A DNA stretch of 64,000 nt, from assembly GCA_002238445.1 (NCBI GenBank), contig MPML01000002.1:1-64000 (forward strand), read 5' to 3'. Shown piece by piece: positions 45,422-53,511 of this stretch. The notes below the pieces were generated by a model that was not told the origin of the DNA, searched no databases, and saw only the letters and a list, made by a program, of their open reading frames with translations. This DNA is from Caldilineaceae bacterium bin5. GTDB taxonomy: Bacteria > Chloroflexota > Anaerolineae > Caldilineales > Caldilineaceae. Both the position numbers and the translations under genes were made by a program. Within the stretch, counting starts at the first letter, position 1. Each line of letters opens with the position of its first letter.

Positions 45422-45937
45422 CTATCCTGCAGCCTCGGTTTCCTCCAACATGCCGACGCCTGCAAGTTCACGGTCAAGCAAATACAGCCCCGGTTTGAAG
45501 TCCCCAATCAGGCGGAGCTTTTGCACCAGGTCATCAACCAGCTCCTCTTCCTCCACTTGCTCGTCGACGAACCACTGCAGGAAACTGTCGGTGGCGTAAT
45601 CGCCTTCCAGGCGCGCCAGTTTTACGATGCGGTCTATCGATGCCGTCACTTTCTGCTCTTGCCTTAGCGCGCCTTCCATCACCTCCTGCGGCGAGCCGAA
45701 GCCCCCTTCCGGTGCGGGAACGGGGAAGAGCTCGACACGGCCCCGCCGGCTGTGAATGAATTGGTAAATCTTCATCGCGTGGGCCATTTCTTCTTCCGCA
45801 TGGTTGAAGATCCAGTGGGAAAACCCTTTGAGGCCCATTCCCTCAAAATAGTCGGCAGCAGCCAGGTAGGTATAGTGCGCCTGTAGCTCCATGTTGATCT
45901 GTTGATTGAGGGCGCTCTGCACTTTCTCTACGAACAT
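45422..45937 (-). CDS. ftnA: Ferritin
   Basis: A 171-residue non-haem ferritin that oxidises and stores iron in a 24-subunit shell. The ferroxidase ligands can be seen: E17 in NMELQAHY, and E50 and H53 in AEEEMAHAM; further sites lie in helices C and D (RQEQKVTASI, WFVDEQVEEE). The length is normal for bacterial FtnA, and there is no haem-ligand methionine typical of bacterioferritin at the expected place. Single gene. Confidence 0.94.
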   Translation of the reverse strand: MFVEKVQSALNQQINMELQAHYTYLAAADYFEGMGLKGFSHWIFNHAEEEMAHAMKIYQFIHSRRGRVELFPVPAPEGGFGSPQEVMEGALRQEQKVTASIDRIVKLARLEGDYATDSFLQWFVDEQVEEEELVDDLVQKLRLIGDFKPGLYLLDRELAGVGMLEETEAAG

Positions 45938-46174
45938 GCTTTCGTGTCCTTTCAGATGTAGTTCAATTTCAGCCGGCGGCCGACCACTCGGAACGCCGGG
46001 CCTGTCACTGTCATGCTCAGTGTGCCTCTCACAAAGGGGGCTTCCGAATATCGGCCCTGTGTTAATTGCGCGTTATGGACTCGGAGCAGCTATGCAGTAG
46101 GCGCAATTGACCGCGACCGAGGGCCCCGGCACTTGACAACCGGGCGAATACTCACGCGCTCCGGGGGTAGTCTG

Positions 46175-47146
46175 TCAAACTTGCGTCTCCGCCATGCTGC
46201 AGTCGCCCGGGTATTCGATTTCGATTGTTATATGGGAAAGTTGCAAACCGTCCAGTTCTTCACGAGCCTGCTGTTTTATCTCACGAATTTCGGAATGTTC
46301 AACTGATTGGTCGACGACAAGATGGGTAGACAGTACATGGTGGTTGCCGTCCAGCGACCAGAGATGGGTATGGTGACAATCTTCTACGGCGTTGATGCTG
46401 CGCAGGCGCTCCGCCAGGTGGGAAAGGTCCACTCCTTCGGGCGCCGCCTGCAGAAAGAGTTCTGCCGTCTTTTTCAGATGCCCAACCACATTGTAAAGAA
46501 TGTAAAGTGTGATGAGGAGTGACAGAATAGAATCCAGGATGTACAGATCGATAAAGAGCAGTGTAATGCCGACAATGAGGACTGCGACCCATCCGAGTAC
46601 GTCTTCAAGCAGATGCCACATTGCAACTTTAGCGTTCATGCTGCCGCCGCCCCGCAGGCGCCACACGGCTGTTCCGTTTACGATGATGCCGCCCAAAGCC
46701 AGCAGAATCATACCATGTGCATTGGTGGCTTCCGGTTCGAGCAGACGCGGGATCACTTCGGACAGAACGAACAGCCCGCCAGCGATGAGGACAGCAGCAT
46801 TAATGAAGGCAGCAAGCAATGAAAGGCGGCCATACCCATAGGAGTAGCGCGCCGGCGCTTCCTTGGCGGCTTGCTTCTCCAGGCCCCATGCCATGCCCAG
46901 CGCGATCGAGTCGCCGAAATCGTGTAAGGCATCGGACAAAATGGCGACGCTATTGGTGAAGTATGCGCCTATAATCTCTACGACGGTGAAGCCCAGATTG
47001 AGGAAGAACGCAGTGCGCAGATTGGCCGAATCGCCGTGATGATGATGCAGACTGTGGCCATGACCGTGATTGTGATTGTGGTCATGGTCATGAGCACCGC
47101 CATGTTCGTGGCTGTGATCGTTAGAGTGGTTATGCTCTTGACCCAC
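46175..47146 (-). CDS. Cation diffusion facilitator, zinc/cobalt/cadmium exporter
   Basis: A 323-residue CzcD/ZitB-type transporter with six transmembrane helices. The first 38 residues hold about 18 histidines, a metal-loading tail. The membrane zinc site is H-x3-D in LHDFGDS and again in WHLLEDVLGW. A cytoplasmic C-terminal domain (about 235-315) has HHTHLWSLDGNHH, the dimer-interface metal site. The start codon is GTG at 47146. It is separate from the ferritin gene by a 237-base gap. Confidence 0.92.
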   Translation of the reverse strand: MGQEHNHSNDHSHEHGGAHDHDHNHNHGHGHSLHHHHGDSANLRTAFFLNLGFTVVEIIGAYFTNSVAILSDALHDFGDSIALGMAWGLEKQAAKEAPARYSYGYGRLSLLAAFINAAVLIAGGLFVLSEVIPRLLEPEATNAHGMILLALGGIIVNGTAVWRLRGGGSMNAKVAMWHLLEDVLGWVAVLIVGITLLFIDLYILDSILSLLITLYILYNVVGHLKKTAELFLQAAPEGVDLSHLAERLRSINAVEDCHHTHLWSLDGNHHVLSTHLVVDQSVEHSEIREIKQQAREELDGLQLSHITIEIEYPGDCSMAETQV

Positions 47147-47463
47147 AGGAAGACCTCAGTTCCGCAAAGCAGCGCGCGATACGGGCGGCGCGACATCCGT
47201 TTCCAGCACAATGTTGCACTAAATCGGCGGTTTTGACCAAATGCAAGCATCGCTCTCGGCTAGGAATATTCGATACCGTTTTACTCATGTTTGACAGGGG
47301 CTTGGCGGGTGTAGAGAAATGTGAGGCGGCGCTTGCTGTCTGTTTCAGGAATAGCAGGATTCTTGGAAAATTTCAGGATTGCTGGCGACGGACCAATAAG
47401 TTGCGGAGGAGTTCACGGTGGGGACGAACTGCTGGAGACTGGTGCGGCACGGGCGCGTTCTTA

Positions 47464-47519
47464 AAGGGGGTGTTGCGGGGTGCCCCCCGGCACAAGGGAG
47501 GACCGGAGCCTGACCGCCA
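47464..47519 (-). repeat. Dispersed hairpin repeat, copy 5 (diverged)
   Basis: On the minus strand it reads GGCGGTCAGGCTCCGGTCCT, then CCCTTGTGCCGGGGGGCACC and the C-rich tract. The core order is kept but hairpin arms have drifted. The rest of the 47147-47646 gap holds nothing recognised. Confidence 0.6.
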
Positions 47520-47646
47520 AAAAAATAGAGCAAGAGACGCTGGAGGAAAGGCTATGGCTTCCCGGTGGCGGAAGTTCTGCTGGGTCAGGGTTTGACTCAG
47601 GCTGTGCAGCTAATTCTTCCCTTGTGGCTGGTTCATGGTGATCAAG

Positions 47647-47751
47647 TTAGTGGTGCGAGCGACGTATTGTGCGGATGCAGTTGAGCAGAAACACGACGCC
47701 CACAAGAAGACACAGTAGGAGGGCAAGCTGCAGAACGTCCACGATCTCCAT
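47647..47751 (-). CDS. Predicted 34-residue single-span membrane protein
   Basis: From ATG 47751 to TAA 47649-47647 the frame reads MEIVDVLQLALLLCLLVGVV then FLLNCIRTIRRSHH. One hydrophobic helix is followed by an Arg/His-rich tail, a pattern common in small regulatory membrane peptides. AGGAAA lies nine bases before the ATG. No other gene overlaps it. Function unknown. Confidence 0.45.
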   Translation of the reverse strand: MEIVDVLQLALLLCLLVGVVFLLNCIRTIRRSHH

Positions 47752-47931
47752 TGCTGATTTCCTGATTCGCTGTCTTGACTCAAAAAGGAATGATGAAAGT
47801 AGGGATTAGTATAGCACTGCAATTCGGGATGCGGGGCTGACTCTTGGTGAAGTCGACCGCTGCAAGGGTGAAGAAAAAGGTGTAGGTGAGGTTAACAGTC
47901 TCTTTAAGCGAGGTTAACTTAACGGAGGCGC

Positions 47932-48810
47932 TCAGAACAGGGCGAGCTGACCACCGTCTTCCTCGCCGGGCGGAGGTACGATTTCGGGATTCCAATCGGG
48001 GAGAGGGACCAACTGGCCGACGCGAGAGCGCAAGCGTCGGACGGACTCCGGGGCATGGCCTTCGAAAGGATTATGGACGTAGCAGAACACATCTGTGCCA
48101 TTATGGAGCAGACCGGCGATGCGCCTGGCCCACTTGTCGAGCAGTTCGTCTTGAGGGCGACGAATGGTTTTGTCGTCGGGGAGGGGGTCGCGGTCATGGC
48201 CGATAAGGCGTATATGGAGAGGGAGGGGCGAGTCGACGCCTGCGCAGGCAGCCTGCCAATTGGGATACGTATCCGGTTGGCCGGTGCGTTCGACAACGAC
48301 GAAGCCGATCCGTCTCTCCATCAGGAAGCGGGCAAAGGCGGTTGTCATAAGATCAGCGGCCCGGACTTCGACGGAAAGGGGAACATCCGGGGCGAGTGTT
48401 GCCAGGTTGTCGATGAAATTGGCCAGGAGGCGCCCGGCGCGGCTGCGGGTAAAGGTAGCAGGGAATTGGATGAGGCCTGGAGCAGCGACGGGGCCGAGAG
48501 AACGTACGACATCCAGATAGGCTGCCGTTAACTGTTCCACCTCCACGAGCCTTTTCTCATGTGTGATTTCCCTGGGCGCCTTCAGGGAAAAAGTGAATTC
48601 TGGCGGTACGCTCTCGAGCCAGCTCAGTAATGTTTTGGGCTTGGGCAGAGCGTAGAAACTGGTGTTGACTTCGACGCTGTTGAAATTTGCGGCGTAGTAG
48701 CTGAGTTGCCGGTCGGCCGGAGTCTGGGGGGGATAGAATACGCCGCGCCAATCGGGAAAGCTCCAAGATGATGTGCCGAAGCACAATGTTCCCAAGTTTT
48801 CCGAATTCAT
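47932..48810 (-). CDS. DUF72 family protein (YecE-like)
   Basis: A 292-residue protein of the DUF72 family, a TIM-barrel-like fold of unknown biochemical activity. It shows the usual start (LCFGTSSWSFPDWRGVFYPP), FNSVEVNTSFYALP and, near the C terminus, CYVHNPFEGHAPESVRRL. Acidic and aromatic residues in these motifs form the likely pocket. Single gene, divergent from amt. Confidence 0.9.
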   Translation of the reverse strand: MNSENLGTLCFGTSSWSFPDWRGVFYPPQTPADRQLSYYAANFNSVEVNTSFYALPKPKTLLSWLESVPPEFTFSLKAPREITHEKRLVEVEQLTAAYLDVVRSLGPVAAPGLIQFPATFTRSRAGRLLANFIDNLATLAPDVPLSVEVRAADLMTTAFARFLMERRIGFVVVERTGQPDTYPNWQAACAGVDSPLPLHIRLIGHDRDPLPDDKTIRRPQDELLDKWARRIAGLLHNGTDVFCYVHNPFEGHAPESVRRLRSRVGQLVPLPDWNPEIVPPPGEEDGGQLALF

Positions 48811-48885
48811 AATCTCTTTTTTTGGGCCTGAAATGGGCGGGAATCGGCCCTAAAGTAGGGTCATTCTACAAATGCGAAGCTGTTA

Positions 48886-48900
48886 TGTGCAACATGCACA
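48886..48900. promoter_or_regulatory. Perfect palindrome between the DUF72 gene and amt
   Basis: TGTGCA-ACA-TGCACA, a perfect 6-bp inverted repeat with a 3-base centre, lies 76 bases before the DUF72 gene and about 290 bases before amt. It is a plausible operator for a dimeric regulator. The rest of the 383-base gap holds no gene that can be supported. Confidence 0.4.
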
Positions 48901-49193
48901 AAAACACCTTTTCAATTTCATGCAGGATTGGCAGTGGATTCTGTTCTCCGATCAGTTATCCTTGCACGTAATCGCCGGTTTGTGAAGCGGTTGATGCGTC
49001 GGTGCTGCGCTCTGAGAGAGCAAAGCGGAGCGGATCAGCGCAGGAAGCACAGGCCCTTATCGTTTGTTTGGCTCATCTGCGCCACGAAGTGCGCGGGCGG
49101 CGACCAAAACCAGGGAAGTGTTCGCCGAACAGCAAGAGTGGAGAAGATGGGCAGTCTTATTTCAGGACTCACTTGAGGAAGGAGAACTTTTCG

Positions 49194-50528
49194 ATGTCAA
49201 TGCTTGTACGTGCTGTGACACACGGCTCGAAGTTGCGGGCGATACCCCTCGCCGTCCTGGGGCTGCTTGTTTTTGCCCCATCTGCTTTCGCCCAGGATGC
49301 GGCGCCCTTTACGACGGATGAAGTTGCTTATTCGGTAGACAACTTGATCCTCTTTGTTTCTGCAGTGCTGGTGCTGTTTATGCAGGCCGGCTTTGCAATG
49401 GTCGAGGCGGGTTTCAATTCGGCCAAGAACACCGTGAACATTATGTTCAAGAACATCATCGACCTGGCGAGTGGTGTTTTCTTCTATTTTCTGATTGGCT
49501 ACAGCATTATGTACGGCGCGCCGTTACTTGGCGGTTTCTTCGGCTTTAGCGGATTCGGAATCTCGTCGACGCCGCCGGAAGCGATGGCTGGCAACTTGAA
49601 TCCGCAGGTTGATTTTCTGTTCCAGGTGGCCTTTGCGGCGACAGCAGCCACTATCGTCTCGGGCGCCGTAGCTGGCCGGATGAAGATATCTGGCTATTTG
49701 ATCTACAGCATTGTGCTCACCGCCATTATCTACCCTGTTAGCGGCTACTGGAAATGGGGTGGGGGCTGGTTGGATGCGATGGGCTTCTACGACTTTGCCG
49801 GGTCGTTGGTTGTTCATGCAGTAGGCGGTTTTGCTGCTTTGGCCGCGGTAATAGTGCTTGGGCCGCGTATCGGACGGTTCGGTGGCGGCTCGACCAATCC
49901 GCTGCCACCAAGCAACATGGCGATGGCTGCGCTGGGTGTCTTCATCCTGTGGATTGGCTGGTACGGATTCAATCCGGGTAGCCAGCTTGCATTCACGGGC
50001 GCGGTCAACACGGATGCGGTCATGCTTATCGCCACCAATACGACGCTAGCGGCGGCATTGGGGACATTACTGGCGATGATCTATGGCTGGGTCAAGACGG
50101 GCAAGCCTAACCTGAGCTACACGCTGAACGGTGCACTGGGCGGTCTGGTCGGCATCACGGCAAACTGTGATTCGGTCAACAATGTCGAGGCATTGATCAT
50201 TGGTGCAGTTGCCGGCGTACTGGTGTGCGTAGGCATGGAGGCGCTAGAGAACTTCAAGGTCGACGATGCGGTTGGCGCATGGCCGGTTCACGGATTGTGC
50301 GGCATCTGGGGCGGTATTGCCACCGGTATCTTCGGAGGCCACCCCTTTATTGCGCAGGTCGTAGGTTCGATCGCTATACCAGTGTGGGCGTTCGTTTCCG
50401 CCTTCATTCTGTTCACGGTCATCAAGAAGCTGGGCGTGCTGCGCGTCTCACCGGAGGAGGAGCAGGCGGGTCTGGATCTCTCCGAGCATGGTGTTGGCGC
50501 CTACCATCTGGCCGGCGAGGAAGCTTGA
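49194..50528 (+). CDS. amt: Ammonium transporter
   Basis: A 444-residue Amt protein with a cleavable signal peptide (ending PSAFAQDA near residue 34) and eleven transmembrane helices; it conducts ammonium as a trimer. Family motifs are present: FMQAGFAMVEAGF, GFNPGSQLAF, NTTLAAALG and the paired pore histidines in VHAVGGFAAL and VHGLCGIWG. The ATG at 49194 follows AAGGAG; the frame extends 64 codons upstream but without signal-like sequence. No glnK (PII) gene follows. Confidence 0.95.
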   Translation: MSMLVRAVTHGSKLRAIPLAVLGLLVFAPSAFAQDAAPFTTDEVAYSVDNLILFVSAVLVLFMQAGFAMVEAGFNSAKNTVNIMFKNIIDLASGVFFYFLIGYSIMYGAPLLGGFFGFSGFGISSTPPEAMAGNLNPQVDFLFQVAFAATAATIVSGAVAGRMKISGYLIYSIVLTAIIYPVSGYWKWGGGWLDAMGFYDFAGSLVVHAVGGFAALAAVIVLGPRIGRFGGGSTNPLPPSNMAMAALGVFILWIGWYGFNPGSQLAFTGAVNTDAVMLIATNTTLAAALGTLLAMIYGWVKTGKPNLSYTLNGALGGLVGITANCDSVNNVEALIIGAVAGVLVCVGMEALENFKVDDAVGAWPVHGLCGIWGGIATGIFGGHPFIAQVVGSIAIPVWAFVSAFILFTVIKKLGVLRVSPEEEQAGLDLSEHGVGAYHLAGEEA

Positions 50529-50635
50529 GAGACTTTCCTATAGTGGGGGCAATCGCCCTCATGTGAGACTCTGTTCAATGTAAGGTGGAACTGGAAAACT
50601 GTTCCGCCACAGGTTTGGAAAGAAAACTGAAAGGA

Positions 50636-50675
50636 AGCGTCCCTCTCATGGAGTTCTGGAGATGAGAGGGACGCT
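50636..50675 (+). terminator. Intrinsic terminator of amt
   Basis: AGCGTCCCTCTCAT (50636-50649) and ATGAGAGGGACGCT (50662-50675) form a perfect 14-bp stem with a 12-base loop, followed by TTTTGTTT. A textbook Rho-independent terminator 107 bases after the amt stop. Confidence 0.9.
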
Positions 50676-50784
50676 TTTTGTTTGCCTGTAGTTACTATGC
50701 GACATACAGTGTCTGTCTTGGCCGGTCCTTCATCTTCGCCGCCATTCAGATTATCTGGTTGCGTATTCGGTTGGCAGCCGCAAC

Positions 50785-50900
50785 TTTGGTTGGGCCGCAC
50801 AGCTGTTATGAGGACGAACGGTCGGTGAGGCGTGGTTTTGGAGGGGGGCGTTGCGGGGGAATCCCCCCGCACAAGGAAGGGCCGAAGGCCCGACCGCCCA
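50785..50900 (-). repeat. Dispersed hairpin repeat, copy 6
   Basis: On the minus strand: GGGCGGTCGGGCCTTCGGCC, CTTCCTTGTGCGGGGGGATT, the C-rich tract, CCAAAACCACGCCTCACC, CCGACCG and the second type of right module. The outer CGGTCGG/CCGACCG arms are perfect. The second inner hairpin has changed to GCGGGGGGATTCCCCCCGC with the pairing kept, which suggests the structure matters. Confidence 0.85.
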
Positions 50901-50933
50901 AAACAACAGAAGAGAATGTGAGGATTCCGGTCA

Positions 50934-50961
50934 TTGACACAGGTTTTCCAGATTGTATAAT
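50934..50961 (+). promoter_or_regulatory. Consensus sigma-70 promoter of the catabolic cluster
   Basis: TTGACA, a 16-base spacer and TATAAT: both boxes are exact consensus, with a TTG just before the -10. It lies about 215 bases before ATG 51183 and directly after a repeat copy. It is the only strong promoter seen for the one-directional run of genes that follows. Confidence 0.8.
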
Positions 50962-51182
50962 CACAACCCAACGATATTTCACAAATGGCGCACCAGTGGC
51001 GAGGCGACATTTGATTGCCAGCCCAGTCTGGAAAGGACGCAGAGACGGGTGTACGTCCACTGTGATTGCGCCAGGACGACTCCAATTCTCGTTACGAGAC
51101 TCCTGACTCTTTTTCCTCGGTTAATGGACGATAATCCATAGCCTGACAACTGCGCTGGAAGGATGCCCTGGAGAGGCAGACT

Positions 51183-51785
51183 ATGATACGTAATAGCTTT
51201 GATATAGGGCCGGAAGGGTGGCACTCCTATGATTATCATGGGGAGATTGTGACCGGCGCGGGCATTTTTGTGCTGGCAACTTGGCAGAGAGAAGGGGGTG
51301 TCGACGGCTCCGGGTTCATCTGGGCTGACCAGTCGCGCTGGAGTACGGATGTGCCGGAGAGACCTATTTCGATTCTGGCGCTGATTCACTATCGGAATTG
51401 GGTGGGATTGGGTCCCGTCGATTTGCGGCAAGCGGAGGTGTCGGTTTGTCTGAGAGGCGATGATTTGAAACTGTATGGTGCGACCTGCTATTTCTGGGTT
51501 CATTCGCCGGGAGTTCGCTGGCACTTCAGCGGGAACCCGATCCCGATAATGGACGGGCAATGGGCGCCGGAGCCGAGCCGGTTTGTACTGGAGAACGACG
51601 AATCTCTGTGGCATCGCAGTTACAGCAGTGAGGAGTTCCAGCGCCGCAGCTATGGGCAGGGCGGGCCGCGACTCGACGATGTGCTGGGGGAGGTACATAG
51701 TTATGGCTTTTCTTTTATCGGATTCGACCGAGAGGTCCAGGGCAGACTGTCATTGGGCAAGTTCGAAATTGTTGCCGGCACATAG
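51183..51785 (+). CDS. Hypothetical protein, possible carbohydrate-binding module
   Basis: A 200-residue protein without signal peptide. The start SFDIGPEGWHSYDYHGEIV and the many Trp, Tyr and Gly residues in alternating beta-like stretches (GRLSLGKFEIVAG at the end) resemble jelly-roll carbohydrate-binding modules. No family is recognised with confidence. It is the first gene of the catabolic cluster, followed by two glycosidase-like genes, and may bind the same sugar. Confidence 0.6.
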   Translation: MIRNSFDIGPEGWHSYDYHGEIVTGAGIFVLATWQREGGVDGSGFIWADQSRWSTDVPERPISILALIHYRNWVGLGPVDLRQAEVSVCLRGDDLKLYGATCYFWVHSPGVRWHFSGNPIPIMDGQWAPEPSRFVLENDESLWHRSYSSEEFQRRSYGQGGPRLDDVLGEVHSYGFSFIGFDREVQGRLSLGKFEIVAGT

Positions 51786-51892
51786 ATGAACTCGCGCTGC
51801 CAGAAAAATGGGAAAAATCAAACAACCACAGACAGACCATTGGTGTATTTTCTTGAACTTGTGTTGTTCGCCAGATGGAAGGATAGAACAGG

Positions 51893-53485
51893 ATGAACCA
51901 GCCTCGAACAGAAGGCGGCACGCCGATTGACATCGGCTCCCGCCTTGAGTTGATGGTAGACGAATTCCTTATCGCACGGTTGAGCGGAGGTGCAGTATTG
52001 CGTCTCAATCAACCTGTTCCCCGCGAGGCGGTGCTGGTGACCGACAGGCCGTGGGAGGGGAACTCTTGTACATCTTTCGCGATCTTCCAAGACGACGATA
52101 TTTACCGAATGTATTACCTCGGTCGCCATTTCGTTACTACGGAGACGGAGCTGGATGAGGCCCCGCACCCGGACTTTGTCTGCTATGCCGAAAGCAGCGA
52201 TGGGATAAGTTGGGAAAGGCCGGAGCTTGGGCTCGTCGAGTTTGATGGATCGAGCAGGAACAATATCATCCTTAGCAGCGAGGACGGCGCCTGTCCGGTG
52301 CGCGCGTTTGCGCCGTTCAAGGACGCGAATCCAGCTGCGGAAGCTGATGCCCGCTACAAGGCATGGGCTGTGCGGATTCCGCGCCTTGATGGTTCTGCGC
52401 CACGTCCAGGGCACAGCGCGGAGGTGCCGGATGGGCTGCATCCGTTGAAATCGGCCGACGGGATCCATTGGACGGTGATGAGCGACGGGCCGGTCATTGC
52501 CGATGGCCTGCTTGACTCGCAGAATCTGGCCTTCTGGGATTCCCTGCGCGGAGAGTACCGCGACTACCACCGCAACGAATTTCGCATCGCGAAGACGGGA
52601 GAGGAACCGTACGGCGCGCATGTGCGGCCGGGCGAAATTGGAGCAGGAGTGCGGGGCTCCCGCTATGGCCGCGATCTGCGTACGGCGACGTCGAGCGATT
52701 TTGTCAACTGGAGCGAGCCCTACTATGTGGACTACACGCAGGGGCGCACCGACGAGATATACAATAACGCCATCCTGCCCTACTTCCGCGCGCCGCACAT
52801 CTTCGTGGGGCTGCCGACACGCTATGTTGACCACGGCTGGTCGCAGGCGGTGGAAGACCTGCCCGAAGTAGACGAGCGCCGCTTGCGAGCCGGCGTGAGC
52901 GAACGCTACGGCAGCGCTCTGACCGACGTCATGTTCATTAGCAGTCGCGATGGCCGCTTGTTCAACCTGTGGCCGGAGTCGTTCATCCGGCCGGGCTTGC
53001 GGCCCGAGGACAACTGGGTCTATGGCGACGGTTTTGGCAGCTGGGGCATAGTGACAACGCCCTCTCTGTTTGATGGCGCGCCGGATGAACTGTCGATCTA
53101 CGCGTCGGAGGGATACTGGCGGGGCGAAAGCATGAATTTGCGGCGCTACACGCTGCGGGTCGACGGCTTCGCGTCGGTACAGGCACCTCTAGGCGGGGGA
53201 GAGCTGGTTACGAAACCACTGATCTTTGCGGGCAACCAACTGCAAGTCAACTTTTCTGCTTCAGCCGCGGGCAGTGTTCGAGTCGAACTGTTGCGGGACC
53301 AGATGGACACACCTGTTGAAGGGTTCAGTCTCGATGACTGCATTGAATTGCTCGGCGACGACCTTGAACGGATTGTGCGCTGGAATGGCGGCTCCGAAGT
53401 GGGCCATTTAGAGGGAGTACCTGTCCGGCTGCGTTTCGTATTGCGCGACGCGGATCTTTACGCGTTTCAGTTCGTCGCGAACTGA
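51893..53485 (+). CDS. Five-bladed beta-propeller protein, glycosidase (GH32/43-like)
   Basis: A 530-residue cytoplasmic protein. It starts with IDIGSRLELMVDEFLIARLS, then propeller-type blades with repeats such as DIYRMYYLGR, ESSDGISWERPELGLVEFDG, KSADGIHWT and SSRDGRLFNLW. Acidic residues in these positions form the active site in GH32/GH43-type propellers. A C-terminal beta-sandwich (about 420-528) ends VRLRFVLRDADLYAFQF. It is likely to act on a glycoside or furanoside, but the reaction is unproven. A paralogue follows directly, so this is a tandem duplication. Confidence 0.72.
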   Translation: MNQPRTEGGTPIDIGSRLELMVDEFLIARLSGGAVLRLNQPVPREAVLVTDRPWEGNSCTSFAIFQDDDIYRMYYLGRHFVTTETELDEAPHPDFVCYAESSDGISWERPELGLVEFDGSSRNNIILSSEDGACPVRAFAPFKDANPAAEADARYKAWAVRIPRLDGSAPRPGHSAEVPDGLHPLKSADGIHWTVMSDGPVIADGLLDSQNLAFWDSLRGEYRDYHRNEFRIAKTGEEPYGAHVRPGEIGAGVRGSRYGRDLRTATSSDFVNWSEPYYVDYTQGRTDEIYNNAILPYFRAPHIFVGLPTRYVDHGWSQAVEDLPEVDERRLRAGVSERYGSALTDVMFISSRDGRLFNLWPESFIRPGLRPEDNWVYGDGFGSWGIVTTPSLFDGAPDELSIYASEGYWRGESMNLRRYTLRVDGFASVQAPLGGGELVTKPLIFAGNQLQVNFSASAAGSVRVELLRDQMDTPVEGFSLDDCIELLGDDLERIVRWNGGSEVGHLEGVPVRLRFVLRDADLYAFQFVAN

Positions 53486-53511
53486 GCTGTTATGAATGTC
53501 CTGGATTGACT

